Assembly (NCBI GenBank): GCA_024663395.1
Contig: JANFAH010000001.1
Span: forward strand, 682,001-746,000
DNA: 64,000 nt
Reading direction: 5' to 3'
From: Pisolithus tinctorius
Lineage: Eukaryota > Basidiomycota > Agaricomycetes > Boletales > Pisolithaceae
In this document: in pieces, positions 35,223 through 44,737 of the stretch
Layout of the letters: every line of letters begins with the position of its first letter
How positions within the stretch are numbered: position 1 is the stretch's first letter
The notes under the pieces: generated by a model
The model's input: only the letters and a program-made list of their open reading frames with translations
Told to the model about the DNA's origin: nothing
Databases searched by the model: none
Position numbers and translations under genes: made by a program

Positions 35223-35735
35223 TGTCAGACCCCACTTCCAGGAGGTGGGTCCATCCTCCAATCATGTCAGCTGACCCCACTTCCAGGAGGTGGGTCAACC
35301 CTCCAGCCAGGTTGGCCGACCCCACTTCCAGGCAGTGGGTCCACCCTCCAGCCAGTTCGGCCAACCCCACTTTCAGGCAGTGGGTCCACCCTCCAGCCAG
35401 TTTGGCTGACCCCACTTTCAGGCAGTGGGTCCACCCTCCAGCCAGTTTGGCTGACCCCACTTTCAGGCAGTGAGTCTGCCCTCCAGCCAGGTCAGCTGAC
35501 CCCACTTCCAGGAGGTGGGTCCACCCTCCAGCCAGGTTGGCCGACCCCACTTTCAGGCAGTGGGTCCACCCTCCAGCCAGGTCGGCCGACCCCACTTTCA
35601 GGCAGTGGGTCCACCCTCCAGCCAGGTCGGCTGACCCCACTTTCAGGCACTGGGTCCACCCTCCAGCCAGGTCAGCTGACCCCACTTCCAGGAGGTGGGT
35701 CTGCCCTCCAGCCAGTTTGGCCGACCCCACCTTCA
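35223..35735. repeat. 45-bp minisatellite, right arm of the foldback-like element
   Basis: About 11 units of the same 45-bp repeat as at 32034-32815, in inverse orientation. Unequal unit numbers on the two arms suggest gain or loss after formation. Confidence 0.9.
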
Positions 35736-35859
35736 CAGTCTGGCCTACCCACCCCTAGGGACCACCAGCCAATGTCAGTTAGTCCCAGTTTCAGGACAAA
35801 ATGTACATGTCGGATGACCCACTTTTAGGCTTACAAGTGACTGAATCATGTGCCTCGTT

Positions 35860-36539
35860 GTCAATAGCGACCTCCTTCGGATTCTCTCCCACTCATCTGG
35901 GGTTAGTCGTCTTTCGGCTTTTCAGATTGCATCTCTTTGATCAGATCTCAGCATGCTATGAGTGCGTCGCTCACGCGACCTCTTGCACTTCACTTCCGTC
36001 CAGTCACCATACTCAACATCTATTTCGCTCATAGGGAAGATGGAGTCGCACCGGACCTTATTGGGTAGGTTCTCGTTTTCTTCGTGAGTCGGTACCCAGA
36101 CTCTAATGGCACGAGCCTTTACAGCTTCTGGGACTTCAATGTCACCGGGATTCATTGGCTAGGCTACCCTCGAGCCGGGATTCTCTGGTGAGGTAACTCT
36201 CAAGCTGAGGTAATTTGGCGAGCTTGCTCTCGAGCCAGGGTCTATTGGCGAGCTTACTCTCAAGCCAGGGAGGGTAGCAGCAGCTCCTTTGGGTGCTGGG
36301 CTTGGGTCCCTCGAGCCGGTCCTTACCATGTCACTATAACTCCAGATGTTATCAGTGACGGGCCTTTCGATTGGGGTGGAATATTGACTTCCTATTGGAG
36401 TCAGTTTTGGGAGCGAAGACTTATCGGTGATGTCAGCACCAGGCTGCATTGTTGACGGGCTAGGAGGTAATGACGATGCCCGAGCTTTTGTAGCTCGGCG
36501 GGCAGTTGCGCAGGTATTAACCATTTCTTTTTTTATCAA
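35860..36539 (-). pseudogene. Gypsy gag, N-terminal part
   Basis: Segments 36539-36159 (Ser/Pro-rich, with TPIGSQYSTPIERP) and 36155-35922 (PGDIEVPEAVKARAIRVW, DVEYGDWTEVKCKRS) continue as KAERRLTPDEWERIRRRS up to the foldback insertion. A TAG at 36159-36161 and a TGA at 35922-35924 interrupt it. The start is uncertain; coding sequence begins just inside the 5' LTR. It is the structural protein part of the Gypsy polyprotein by position. Confidence 0.65.
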
Positions 36540-36655
36540 GTGTATGATACTTACTCTTGTCTTCGCAGCGGATCAGTTCTGCGAATGGTCGAGAAGGTAT
36601 CTGGTGTGTTCATTATTGGGTTTGAGGTAAGACCTTGTTTTGCAGGAAAAAAATA

Positions 36656-36940
36656 TGTAACACCGATAAGAAGTGTAGAACTTTTAATGGCGGCACAACA
36701 GGAAGGATTCTTCGTCTACTCGGGTTTCCAGACAATAGTGTCTTATTTCGAGGTAGGAAAGAAGTCCCCATACAGTACGCTACAAGGCCTATTTTATAGG
36801 GTAGAGGTTAGGCACGAAATATGTCAGAGTATCAGTACGGGTTAAGTAGGATCAAACAAATAAATGAGAAACCAATAGATCTGTCATAAGGAAAACAACA
36901 TCTAACCATATGGTCGACAGCGTCGGACCGAATCCTTACA
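36656..36940 (-). repeat. 5' LTR of the Gypsy element
   Basis: This 285-bp LTR nearly matches 20713-20997. TGTGA just outside (36941-36945) equals the sequence outside the other LTR, so the pair marks a complete insertion. Confidence 0.92.
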
Positions 36941-37089
36941 TGTGACTACACTATGTGGCTCATCCCAAGGCTGAAGAGCTCTGCACAAATGGTCGCTCGT
37001 GTACGATCCCATCAAAAATTAGAGTGGTCAACTCATTGATCAGGAAACGACTGCCACTGGTTGATCGCCTGCCCACTGAACTCTTGCTA

Positions 37090-37337
37090 CATGTTGGCGA
37101 GTACCTCTCGTAGTATATCTCAGTATGTACGAGCTCCACATTGAACCGACCGATAGGATCGATGGAATGGGTAAATATTGGTCGGACTCGCTCAGCGGCA
37201 GTAATTGAATCGCGGACGTATGCGCGTTCCAGAAAGTCCGGTGCGACTACGATACCGAAGAGCGTAGCTAGGAGAGAGTATTTCTCCCATTCTGTGTTGG
37301 TGATGTACAGTCGGACGTCTTCGTCGAAGGACAGCAT
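37090..37337 (-). pseudogene. VPS28: VPS28 fragment (ESCRT-I subunit), duplication unit 1
   Basis: VPS28 is a core ESCRT-I subunit in endosomal sorting of ubiquitinated membrane proteins. The segment read from 37337 (MLSFDEDVRLYITNTEWEKY, then LLATLFGIV and LERAYVRDSITAAE) matches the VPS28 N-terminal region. A probable intron follows, and similarity to the longer fragment at 40150-40787 stops near 37090. Only the first exon and the start of the second remain. KDZ copy A ends about 130 bp further on (36958). It is a truncated pseudogene; the family match is good despite its shortness. Confidence 0.68.
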
Positions 37338-37574
37338 CGTCGTGGTTACAGTACCCAGGAGGTGTACAAAGCTATGCCAACTCAGCAGCAGAATGTCAGG
37401 GGTATACGCCTGAGATCCCCAGGAGTGATAGTAATAAGGCAGTTAGATAGACAGAGATATCGTGACATCCACTAATGACAATATCGAAAAGCATTGAGTC
37501 GTATCGTATGCAGTCCGGGAATGATAAGGAAAAAGCGAGACTGGTATAAGTATATGTGCAGCCAGCACCATCCA

Positions 37575-38907
37575 TCAAACCTGTTGAGTACTTGTCTCCG
37601 CTCTCCTCAACGCCTGCAGTTCGCGTTGCAACTTCGCAATCTTTTCCTGCGCTACCTGGCATTTTCTCTGCCTTTCCTCCTCCGCTACCCGCACCCTTTC
37701 CTCGGCTTCCTCTGCGGCCTGGCATTGCTCGCGTTCTCGCTGCCTTTCTTCCTCTTGCTGTTTGGGTCATCGTGAGCACGGACGGTAAACAGAAATCCAA
37801 GACAAGTTACCTCTTGTTTAAGCCTGCGCTCCTGTTCAATCTCCTCGGACAAAGCAGCTCGAGCTTCACGATACTTGGCGCACACCTCTTTCCCGCTCGC
37901 CTTGATAGCCACTGGTACCCCACGAATTGTACCCCCCCGATGGGTCGGGTTATCTTGCACGGCACCCTTGTATAGCATCTTGAGAGCGTCAAACACAGTT
38001 GCAACGAACCAGTAGCATTGTGTTTGGGCAATGGCGTACTTGGATGTCTGTGCCGAGGTTACATAAAGCAAGGTCGCTAGCTCGTTTGCAGTGGGCCTTG
38101 CGTCAGTAAATGATAAAGTGCAGAGACGTTGAGACTTGTCGCACATCTCCTCCACCCAAGCGCCTGCTGCACTAATACGCGTTGCAAAATAAACGAGATT
38201 ATAGGCGCCCCACTTGGAACTGGAGAAAAAAGAAGCTGCAATTTGAGCTATATTGATCTTCTGTGTTTTTTTCCCAACGCCCTTAGTAACTTTGTCTAGC
38301 GGAGGACTGGTTTCGTCTGCACTACTTGCAGTGGAATCGCCGACATCAGGTGAGAGTGCAAAAGTCTCTGTTGGACTGAACGGCGACGCCGTGGCGTCTA
38401 CAGAATTGTCAGCAGCTTGAATTACTAACGAATGTGAGCAGAAGTACCGGAGTTTGGACTGCGAACACTACCACTCCTCTCGGCAAGGACAATGCATGTG
38501 TGCTGATTGTCAGGGGAAGAGATGTCAAACCGCAAGAACTCATGCTCTACCCCTTTCCATTTCTTGTACCAGCCAACCCCGATGACTTGACAATCCGACG
38601 TAAGAGGGTCGTTACGGATGACGGAGTACCACAAGCTGATGCCCGCAGTCCCGTAGGGGGGCTGCTCATTGAACAGACCTTCAATCTTTGGAGCTTCCGA
38701 GACCATTTTGAGCAAGCGAAGGACTCGATGGAAAAGTCTGCGTAGTTTTCTGAGCTTGATCCTGTTGTAGAGGGGCATCTTTATATTATCGACGTTGTAA
38801 CCTACCTTCCATTCGTGGATGTCCTTATACTCATACCCTCCATGCCACAGCAACGTGATTCGAGTGCTGCCCGGAGCCCGACCTCCAGTTGATCGTTGCC
38901 TTGGCAC
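37575..38907 (-). CDS. Unknown coiled-coil protein, duplication unit 1
   Basis: Exon 1 (38907-38425) reads from MPRQRSTGG and contains ITLLWHGGYEYKD, VIGVGWYKKWKGVEHEFLRF and SPDNQHTCIVLAER. After an intron, a second part (about 38400-37790) has STASSADETSPPLD, LATLLYVTSAQTSKYAIAQT and QCYWFVATVFDALK. The last exon (about 37765-37575) is a coiled coil with EERQREREQCQAAEEAEE and ending RAETSTQQV. A related gene lies at 41002-42462. It resembles uncharacterised mushroom proteins, and I cannot name a function. Introns are inferred from frame changes and GT/AG signals. The gene has no obvious stop inside the inferred exons and may be functional. Confidence 0.5.
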
Positions 38908-38949
38908 AGGCTCGTCACTCCGTGAGGAGATATAGCTGGGTGCTCACAA

Positions 38950-39400
38950 GAATATTTCTTTGAGCAGTGAACCAATCCCCACAGACATATGCACTAACCG
39001 GACCCAATTGTGCCAACTGTAGAGGATTATAGCCCAGGCAGTGGACAGATGTCAGGACCTATGAACAACGTCACTGATAGACCGCGGATCTAAACTATGG
39101 TATCAGGAGGAGGTAACCCGCCGGCACAAGGAAGCTCGCGGATGGCACGAAAGGCAGCAGACATCGGAGGCCCACCTTGTTGCTACGGAGACAGTGTATA
39201 AAGTACCGATTGCAACCTAGCGAACAAGGAGCGAGAGAGGTATGTATGTCGTGCGTGCCATGGGCGGGTAATCGTGTTTCTTAGATCAATTCAAGTGAAA
39301 ACACAAAAAAACTCCGATGAGCAGGAGAGATCCGAAGGCTGCCGCCACAGGGTAAAAAGTACAAGGACTGTTCGTAAGGCGCTCGACGATGGCACAAGTC
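38950..39400. other. Spacer between coiled-coil gene and unknown gene, unit 1
   Basis: No gene is seen. The sequence is duplicated at 42640-43070 (for example gcacgaaaggcagcagacatcggagg versus gcacgaaaggccgcggacatcggagg). It probably holds the promoter of the downstream minus-strand coiled-coil gene. Confidence 0.4.
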
Positions 39401-39439
39401 ATGTATGAGACCGCTTGTGGTTCAGACCAGGTATTCGAT

Positions 39440-40125
39440 CAATGCGGTATCCATAGGAAACGCCGGAGAATGAGTAGCATACCATCGAAGTTGCACCGCT
39501 TCACGGTCTCTCGTGCATCTAGGGGATAAAAAGAACAAGTCCATGGTGTGCGCACAGCTGTGTTTCGATGGAGATATGTACATAACATGGTGAGAACCCA
39601 GGGTCCGAACCCAATCCTTCGAGAAGGACATGTCTGGTAGGGAATCTGATTTGGAATCGATAGGGCATACTGGGACAAGGACGGTTCGTAGTATTAAATG
39701 GCAACGACAAGAATTCCCTCCAGAAATCACGCCACTTCAGTGCCTCCGTACCGATTTACGGTATGCTGTATGGCTACAGCCTGTGCGTGTCCCAGGAATG
39801 TCAATCAATGGCAGCTTGGCATCGAGAACAAAAAAATCACTTACCGCATATGCATCGACTTTGTAATTCGCAAAACTGAGTCGCAATTTACGGACAGAAC
39901 ATGCTAGGTCACAGGCAGAAGAGTTGAAGCGTCGCTGCTGGACGTGGACCAGTCAGTCACGAGTGATTCTCAGGCATACGACTCTCAACAACGTTTCAAC
40001 TACGAAAGACGTGAAAATCAAGGCTCAGATGGTCCTAAGAGCGGACACTCAGCATCCATCTCAGCCCGCTTCTCAATTTCGCACGCGGTGACATTGTAAA
40101 CTTGACAATGCATCGTGTTCGTGTC
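39440..40125 (-). pseudogene. Unknown gene, duplication unit 1 (truncated)
   Basis: Exons match those of the longer copy at 43150-44046: a short end segment near 40075-40025, then a segment near 39950-39860, then 39730-39440 with CPIDSKSDSLPDMSFSKDW and SHHVMYISPSK. The first large exon of the other copy is missing here, since the similarity starts at about 40125, where the VPS28 fragment of unit 2 joins. There is no recognised domain. Confidence 0.4.
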
Positions 40126-40149
40126 GGCCGTCCGTACTAAATGGACTAC

Positions 40150-40787
40150 ATGGGGTCCATGAAGGTTATGAAGTTCTGTGTGGTACATGTTTAGTGTGAA
40201 GATCGAGCATGCAGTGAGATGCAGAGAAGTGGGAAATAGGTGAGCAGAGTATCGAAGAATCTCCGTACCTGTGTCGTTTCAGCTATCCATTTTCCAGTCT
40301 CCGGACCAGCCTCGCTGGAATGCTCCACCGTAGCGGGTACCCTACCTTGATCCTGTGCAACGTAGCAGGGGTATCGAGCTATGACATTGCCGCACATACA
40401 GAACAAGATCAAAACGTCGGGTGAAAGGAGAAGGAGGAGAAACGGGGCTCACGCGATAGCGGGTCATGAACTCCTCGATCGACGGGATCGAATCCTTGAC
40501 CAACTTGAGCATCGTCATATACTGCGACAAAACCTCGTGCATGCCGGCGAGTACCTCTCGTGGTATATCTCGGTATGTACGAGCTCCACATTGAACCGAC
40601 CGATAGGATCGATGGAATGGGTAAATAGTGGTGGGACTCACTCAGCGGCAGTAATTGAATCGCGGACGTATGCGCGTTCCAGAAAGTCCAGTGCGACTAC
40701 GATACCGAAGAGCGTAGCCAGGAGAGAGTATTTCTCCCGTTCTGCGTTGATGGTGTAAAGTCGGACCTCTTCGTCGAGGGACAGCAT
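40150..40787 (-). pseudogene. VPS28: VPS28 fragment (ESCRT-I subunit), duplication unit 2
   Basis: Read from 40787: MLSLDEEVRLYTINAEREKY, then LERAYVRDSITAAE. After an intron come LSQYMTMLKLVKDSIPSIEE and FMTRYR, then a segment with VPATVEHSSEAGPETGKW, and after another intron NFITFMDP (near 40152-40178). The order and residues match the VPS28 N-terminal domain. One-base frame breaks lie near 40540 and 40350. The C-terminal domain is missing because unit 1 of the tandem duplication begins at about 40140. It would belong to ESCRT-I with VPS23 and VPS37 if intact; here it is a pseudogene. A full-length functional VPS28 is expected elsewhere in the genome. Confidence 0.75.
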
Positions 40788-41001
40788 CGTCGTGGTTATG
40801 GCAGTACCTCAGCAGTAGAATGTCAGGGATATACGCCTGAGAACCCCAGGAGTGATGGTAATAAGGCAGTTAGATAGACAGAGATGTCGTGACATCCACT
40901 AATGACAACATTGAAAAGCATGGAGTCGTATCGTATGTAGTCCGGGAATGACAAGGAAAACGCGAGACTGGTATAAGTATATGTGCGGCCAGCACTGTCC
41001 A

Positions 41002-42462
41002 TCAAGCCTGTTGAGTACTTGCCCCCGCTCTCTTCAACGCCTCCACTTCTTGGAGCAACTTGGCAATCTCTTCCTGCGCTGCCCGGGCCCTTCCTCGACC
41101 GCGCGCTCCTTTTGCGCGGCTTCCTCTGCGGCCAGGCGATCTTTCTCCTCCGCTGCCTGTGCCCTTTCTTCGGCTGCACGCCTTTCCTCCTCCGCCCTTT
41201 TCGCGGCTTCCTCCGCGGCCTGCCGTTGTTCACGTTCTCGCTGCCTCTGTTCCTCTTGCTGTTTGGGACATCATAAGCGCGGACAGTAAATAGAAATAAG
41301 AGATGAATTACCTCTCGTTTAAGTCTTTTTTGCTGTACAAGTTCCTCGAGTAAAGCAACCCGAGTTGTATAATACTGGGCACACACAGCATCTACACTCT
41401 CCTTCCTAGAGACTGGCACCCGAGCCCATGTACCCGCTCGATTGTTCTTGGGAGCTCGCTCGGCACCCTCAAATATTGCATCGACAGCCTTAAACACAGT
41501 TTCGGCGAACCAGTAACATTGTGTTTTACGGACGTTGTAGTTGGGCTCGTGTTTCGAAGTCAGATGAACCAAAGTCGCTAGCTCATGTGCAGAAGGTTGA
41601 TAATTTTCACGAAACTCTAGTGCGGAGATACTAGTAGCCTTCTCGCACCTCCGCTGCAGCTGTTCACCGGCTTGACTATCCCGGGTTGCCCAACTGGCGA
41701 GATCGTTGGCATACCGCCACGAGGAACTGGAAGCAAAAGAAGTGGTAAGTCCAGATGAATCCCTGTCCTTCCGTTTTCCCTTCCCGTTGGCCTTGTTAAC
41801 TTCGCGCAAAGGCAGGCTGCTTTCGTCAGCACTACTCGCGGTGGAATCTCCAGAGATATCTAGTGGGGTACCAACGACCACAGCAGTCTCTGGTGGAGCA
41901 GCTGGCGGCGTGACGGGCCCCGCCGAAGTATCTAATGGAGCAACGCCCTCGGTAGGTTGTGCGGCTGCTGCAGGATTGTCGACGGGTTAAGTCAATGAAC
42001 TGAATATGAGAATGACCAAAATCACCTTTTGTCGAGTTCTGCTCACCACGACACCTCTCAACAATGACAATAGCGACGTGCTTTCTGTCGGGGGAGAGGA
42101 CGTTAAACTGCAGGAATTCATGTTCTTCCTTCCCACCCAGGTTTTTATACCACCCAACTTCGGTGACGGAACAATCCAAGGTGGCCTCACATTCAAGGAT
42201 ACCAAGGTACCAGTCCTCGATGGGAGAGAAGGCAAAGGAGGATCGTTCTAAATCAGTGAACAAACTTCTGATCTTTGGAGGTTCCGGGCCCATTCCGAAT
42301 ATGCGAACGGGTCTTCAGAAATACCTGAGTAGTCTTCTGAACATGGATGTCGCGTGAGGAGCCATCTTTATATAGGACGGGGTCGTGGTAGGTTGGCTGG
42401 AGTTGCGGCTGGAGTTTCCTCACCTTGAGCCTGAACACAACAGTCACCAGTACCATGTGCAC
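41002..42462 (-). CDS. Unknown coiled-coil protein, duplication unit 2
   Basis: This is a paralogue of the gene at 37575-38907. The first part (42293-42010) contains MGPEPPKIRSLF, WYLGILECEATLDC and HEFLQFNVLSPDRKH. The second (about 41880-41320) contains GDSTASSADESSLPLRE, WRYANDLASWATRDS and TQCYWFAETVFKAVDAIF. After a short intron the tail is a long coiled coil of QEEQRQREREQRQAAEE type that ends near 41002. The N-terminal part seen in unit 1 appears frame-shifted here (42462-42300), so the start is uncertain. The two paralogues differ a lot in the coil, which suggests an older duplication. No function can be given. Confidence 0.48.
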
Positions 42463-42479
42463 AGCTCTTGATTACATAA

Positions 42480-43080
42480 CGCAGTTGGAGTAACTGACGT
42501 TATACCTTGTATAGCAACAATAACGATGGCCATCTCAGCAAGTACCCTTATTATAACCTATCAGTCGACCATCCATTCGCAACACGGTGTACATGTAATG
42601 TTTCAGTGTTGTACAGGGCCTGAGAAAGGAGTGGTATAAAGAATATCTCCTTGGGCAGCAAGTTAATTCTCACAGACATATACACTACACTGGATCGAAT
42701 TGTGTCAACTGCAGAGGATGAGAGCGCGAGCGATGGACAGATGTCAGGATCTAAACTATGGTATCAGGAGGTAATCCCCGGGGACAAGGAAACTCGCGGA
42801 TGGCACGAAAGGCCGCGGACATCGGAGGCCCTTCTTGCTGCTACGGAGACATTGTATAAAGTACCGATTGCAACCCAGCGAACAAGGAGCTGGAGAGGTA
42901 TGTATGTCGTGTGTGCCATGGGCGGGTGATCGTGTTACTTACATCAATTCAAGTGAAAACAAAAGAAAACAAAAAAAAAAAACACCAGTGAGCAGGAGAG
43001 ATCCGAAGGCTGCCGCCGCAGGGTAAAAAGTACAAGGACTGTTCGTAAGGCGCTCGACGATGGCACAAGTCATGTATGGG
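42480..43080. other. Spacer upstream of coiled-coil gene, unit 2
   Basis: No gene is seen. It contains an A-rich run near 42960-42985 and sequence duplicated from unit 1 (38950-39400). Confidence 0.4.
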
Positions 43081-43149
43081 ACCGCTTGTGGTTCAGACTA
43101 GCCATCTGATCAACGCGGTATCCATAGGAAACGCCGGAGAATGAGTATC

Positions 43150-44046
43150 AAAGTTGCACCGCTTCACGGTCTCTCGTGCATCTAGGGGATGAAAAGAACA
43201 AGTCCATGGTGTGTGCACAGTTGCGTTTCGATGGGGATGTGTACATAACATGGTGAGAACCCAGGTTCCGAACCCAATCCTTCGAGAAGGACATGCCTGG
43301 TAGGGAATCTGATTTGGAATCGATGGGGCATACTGGGACAAGGACGGTTCGTGATATTAAACTGTAACGATAAGAATTCCCTCCAGAAAAAACGCCACTT
43401 CGGTGCCTCCGTACCGATCTACGGTACGAAAATACTGTCATGCTGTATGGCTACAGCCTGTGCATGTCCCAGGAATATCAATCAACGGCAGCTCGGCATC
43501 GAGAACAAAAACTCACTTACCGCATATGCATCGACTTTGTAACTCGCAATACTGAGTCGCAATTTACGGACAGAACATGCTAGGTCACAGACAGAAGAGT
43601 TGAAGCATCGCTGCTGGACGTGGACCAGTCAGTTACGAGTGATTCTCAGGCATACGACTCTCAACAACTTTTCAAATACGAAAAACGTGAAAATTAAGGG
43701 TCAGATGGCCCTAAGAGCGGATGCTCAGCATCCATCTCAGCCCGCTTCTCAATTTCGCACGCGGTGACATCGTAAACTCGACAGATGCATCGCGGTCGTG
43801 TTGGCCGTCCGTACCCATACGCAACAGAATGACAATCCCCGCAATTGGGGTGTTCCAGTCGACGATGGTCGGCGCATCCCAGAAGTAAGGGAGTTGGAGG
43901 GAACGAACTAAGAGTGGCATACCCCTTTGCTTTTCAACCGTAGACCACCAAAGCAGGCAAGATTGGGGAGGGGATAGTTGCATCGCCATAGAAAAATAGT
44001 CACTGGCGTCGAAGACGATGGAGGCGGTCGTCTGCGCAAGAATCAA
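43150..44046 (-). CDS. Unknown gene, duplication unit 2
   Basis: The first exon (44046-43711) encodes MILAQTTASIVFDASDYF, LLWWSTVEKQRGMPLLV, WNTPIAGIVILLRMGTDGQ and SPRAKLRSGLRWML. Later segments are near 43640-43510 (ending at a good GTAAGTGAG donor site) and about 43441-43150, with CPIDSKSDSLPGMSFSKDW and SHHVMYTSPSK. The last segments are also present in unit 1. I do not recognise the protein. The small size and multi-exon structure fit a small host protein; exon joins are inferred. Confidence 0.38.
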
Positions 44047-44391
44047 GGGGGAGAAAGTGGAAGTACAGCATCATAGTCTCTGAGGAATGGGACTTGTTTC
44101 GATCGTTGGGATCAGCTCGGATGGGTCGTCAAGCCTAGTAGACGGTGGGAGGGGGAGTCTGACAGCGTCTCAATTTCATGGCTGTCAGTGCTCAATCAGG
44201 GCATGGGATTCAGAGATTGTTTTCCAGGGAATTTCATCGATACAGCGCAGATAGCATGCCCAAATCACCGTAGACAGCCTCCAGAAGGTTGCACTCGAAG
44301 GACAAATTGTGCTCGTTCTACAGATTGTGTAAGCACGCTGAGGCTATGGCGGCGCCGCGTCCTTCGAAGTTCCCAACCTTGCATCCACATC
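44047..44391. other. Spacer before the DIRS-like element
   Basis: I see no gene or repeat that I can support in this stretch. Confidence 0.4.
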
Positions 44392-44434
44392 TAGGAATTC
44401 TAGTACGTAGGAGGCACGACAGAGTAATAGAATA
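44392..44434 (+). repeat. 43-bp direct repeat, left copy
   Basis: Matches 49682-49724 with one C/T difference. It flanks the coding part of the DIRS-like element. Confidence 0.85.
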
Positions 44435-44737
44435 TCGTCTTCGCGCGAGTGGCTGTGTAGCCGCGCGCGTCGTTTTTCCTTTCCTCCATTGTCGTCAGAA
44501 CCCAGCCCACAGCATGGGCTTCTCAGTGTTCAGTTTTCACTCCCTTTTTTCCCGTCGCTCCTTAATTCCAACTAATCAAGTCACTCCTTTCCACCCTTTT
44601 CAAGGATCTCCCCATCCACACCCCAGATTGCAGGTGATCTCAGGCTCCTCAGTGCCACAACCATGGATGCCCAACAACCTCAACAACCACAGTGACCTGA
44701 CTTCAATCTACTGGCCTTCCAGGGTGTAGTAGAGCTC

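Larger units (their letters stand above)
31922..35852. mobile_element. Foldback-like non-autonomous DNA element with minisatellite inverted ends
   Basis: About 3.93 kb flanked by CCTCGTT on both sides (31915-31921 and 35853-35859). The outer ends are inverted repeats: ttcagtcac, then tgta.gcct.aaagtggg, then a stretch of about 30 bp ending in acattttgtcct, at both ends. Inside these lie opposing arrays of a 45-bp repeat (32034-32815 and 35223-35735). No transposase is present. Taking it out with one duplication restores the gag reading frame exactly, so the borders are well supported. Foldback elements are known to have such tandem-repeat inverted ends. The superfamily is not clear (7- or 8-bp duplication). 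Confidence 0.82.
20713..36940 (-). mobile_element. Ty3/Gypsy LTR retrotransposon, chromovirus-like, with nested insertions
   Basis: It has two 285-bp LTRs (20713-20997 and 36656-36940), TGTAA..TTACA, with TGTGA on both outer sides (20708-20712 and 36941-36945). Copy B of the KDZ element has the unoccupied site actaagtgtgactacac near 53140-53160. A polypurine tract (GGAGGGGGGAA on the minus strand) abuts the 3' LTR at 20998-21008. Minus-strand order is gag, zinc knuckle, protease, RT, RNase H, integrase, GPY/chromodomain-like end, which is the Ty3/Gypsy order. Three insertions interrupt it: 24988-25701, 26731-28593 and 31922-35852. Several stops and frameshifts make it dead. A primer binding site next to the 5' LTR was not recognised. 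Confidence 0.9.
1..36958 (+). mobile_element. KDZ-type DNA transposon, copy A (left end outside window)
   Basis: This large composite DNA transposon carries a CxC2/KDZ transposase, a TET/JBP-like gene and two other genes, with repeat arrays near both ends in inverted orientation (1-480 versus 16741-20712). From about 9240 rightwards it matches a second copy on the opposite strand at 53135-62179, and every gene and spacer is collinear. The right end is taken as 36958 because the two copies share gactacactatgtgg and then diverge. It is interrupted by solo LTRs at 2484-4295 and 17313-19163 and by a Gypsy element at 20713-36940. KDZ elements linked to TET/JBP genes are known from mushroom genomes. 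Treating 1-9240 as part of this same element is inference from array orientation and gene content, since copy B is cut off at that point. The left terminus and the target duplication cannot be seen. Confidence 0.72.

Noticed and set aside
37040..37115. Short plus-strand stretch resembling an F-box start (LPLVDRLPTELLLHVGEYL)
   Set aside because: Only about 20 residues, partly overlapping the VPS28 intron/exon remnant on the other strand, with no flanking coding sequence. Chance cannot be excluded.
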